This document shows positions 63,468-64,000 of a stretch of DNA of 64,000 nt, piece by piece (within the stretch, counting starts at the first letter, position 1; each line of letters starts with the position of its first letter). Source of the DNA: Spirosoma sordidisoli (GTDB taxonomy: Bacteria; Bacteroidota; Bacteroidia; Cytophagales; Spirosomataceae); contig NZ_SBLB01000003.1 of the NCBI RefSeq assembly GCF_004138325.1, positions 1 to 64,000 of the forward strand. The letters are read 5' to 3'. Below the pieces are notes generated by a model. The model had not been told where the DNA came from. It worked only from the letters and a program-made list of their open reading frames with translations, and searched no databases. A program made the translations under genes and the position numbers.

Positions 63468-64000
63468 TTATTGCCAGCCTTCCGGCTGTACGTTGGTACG
63501 GGTAGGACTGGGAATACAAACCGCCGAGGGAACCCCAACCCCATAAACGGGTGGGTTGCCGCGCGACGTTTCAATATTCGGATAACGGCGGTTCTGGGCG
63601 TAGAACAGGCCCCGGTAGTTGCCCAGCGGCACATTCCGGCGACTAAGCCAGTAATGGTTGATGGCTACCGACGAAGCTGAAAAATACCCAACCACATTCT
63701 CAGACGGGTCGGTCAGGTTGCGAACGTTGCCGACGGTGGGGGCGGGGGGCGTATCGACGAGGGTGCCGGTGTTCTGGGTTTGTTCTTCGAAGAGCCGGTA
63801 ATATCGATAGGCACCAACCGTCAGGGATAACTGCTCGACATCGACAACGGCTGGTTCGCGCTGATAGACGGGGACCTGGGCTACGAGCCGGCCTACCTGT
63901 GGCCGCCCGTTGGCGTACACATCGGCAAAGACGTTGACGCGGGTGCTGTAGAAGATATCCCAGCAGGAGCCGCGACAGATGTAGTCGTAAAAATTATACA
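63468..64000 (-). CDS. DUF4249 family lipoprotein (5' end beyond window)
   Basis: C-terminal part of a minus-strand gene that stays open to the window edge (about 177 codons). Residues near the edge read YDYICRGSCWDIFYSTRVNVFADVYANGR. The rest has YYRLFEEQTQNTGTLVDTPPAPTVGNVRN and PSENVVGYFSASSV, the pattern of DUF4249 C-terminal regions. The internal GTG at 63920 is not the true start. It precedes the TonB receptor gene by 20 bases, so the two are co-transcribed; the protein is probably a surface partner of that receptor. Confidence 0.85.
   Translation of the reverse strand, partial: YNFYDYICRGSCWDIFYSTRVNVFADVYANGRPQVGRLVAQVPVYQREPAVVDVEQLSLTVGAYRYYRLFEEQTQNTGTLVDTPPAPTVGNVRNLTDPSENVVGYFSASSVAINHYWLSRRNVPLGNYRGLFYAQNRRYPNIETSRGNPPVYGVGVPSAVCIPSPTRTNVQPEGWQ

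Overview
The window reads as a piece of chromosome from a Bacteroidota bacterium of the order Cytophagales, most like Spirosoma and its relatives. The reasons are SusC/SusD and other TonB-dependent receptors with a CarboxypepD_reg-like plug extension, a T9SS C-terminal sorting domain, DUF2723, DUF4249 and DUF2807 families, TAnnTTTG-type -7 promoter elements, little use of Shine-Dalgarno sites, and a GC-rich coding background broken by AT-rich promoter regions. The genus is inferred from gene content, not from a marker gene. No rRNA, tRNA, CRISPR array, IS element or phage gene was seen.

Layout. 1-9.2 kb: one minus-strand operon for L-fucose: two GH29 alpha-L-fucosidases, an L-fucose dehydrogenase-like SDR, a UxaA-family sugar-acid dehydratase, a FAH-family diketo-acid hydrolase, and LutABC, which would oxidise the L-lactate that this oxidative fucose route releases. 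A divergent AraC regulator (9.4 kb) is the likely controller. Transporter, lactonase and the second dehydrogenase are not in the window. 10-19 kb: esterase lipoprotein, kynureninase with a TetR gene overlapping its 3' end, QueG, GrpE-DnaJ, a CPA1 antiporter and an unknown protein. 19-27 kb: a DUF2723 membrane glycosyltransferase; a lower-GC two-gene islet (PD-(D/E)XK nuclease plus a RusA-like gene that appears frameshifted); FolD, DUF4385, an outer-membrane protein, a PNPOx-like protein and an SRAP/YedK protein. 27-36 kb: outer-membrane receptor, ROK kinase, peroxiredoxin, methyltransferase, DUF2807 lipoprotein, then a lipoprotein / T9SS subtilisin / macrodomain cluster.

36-42 kb: a three-gene operon of unknown function pairs two coiled-coil proteins with a membrane-anchored actin-fold (Ppx/GppA-like) protein. 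This is the best candidate here for an undescribed system. It is followed by a lipoprotein MsrA, MiaE and an AddB-like nuclease. 45-54 kb: a 575-bp AT-rich regulatory region with a perfect 43-bp palindrome precedes a SusC-SusD pair and a large FG-GAP/ASPIC-UnbV lipoprotein. 54-57 kb: an OmpR-type two-component system, a small membrane protein, a HemJ-like protein and a rubredoxin.

57.5-60 kb: a light-harvesting module, proteorhodopsin (DTE motif, retinal lysine) followed by the Brp/Blh carotene cleavage enzyme that makes retinal. Next to it lies a decayed LuxR-type response regulator found by translating the gap by eye. 60-64 kb: two related A/T palindromes, a small unknown protein, and a TonB receptor with a DUF4249 lipoprotein cut by the window edge.
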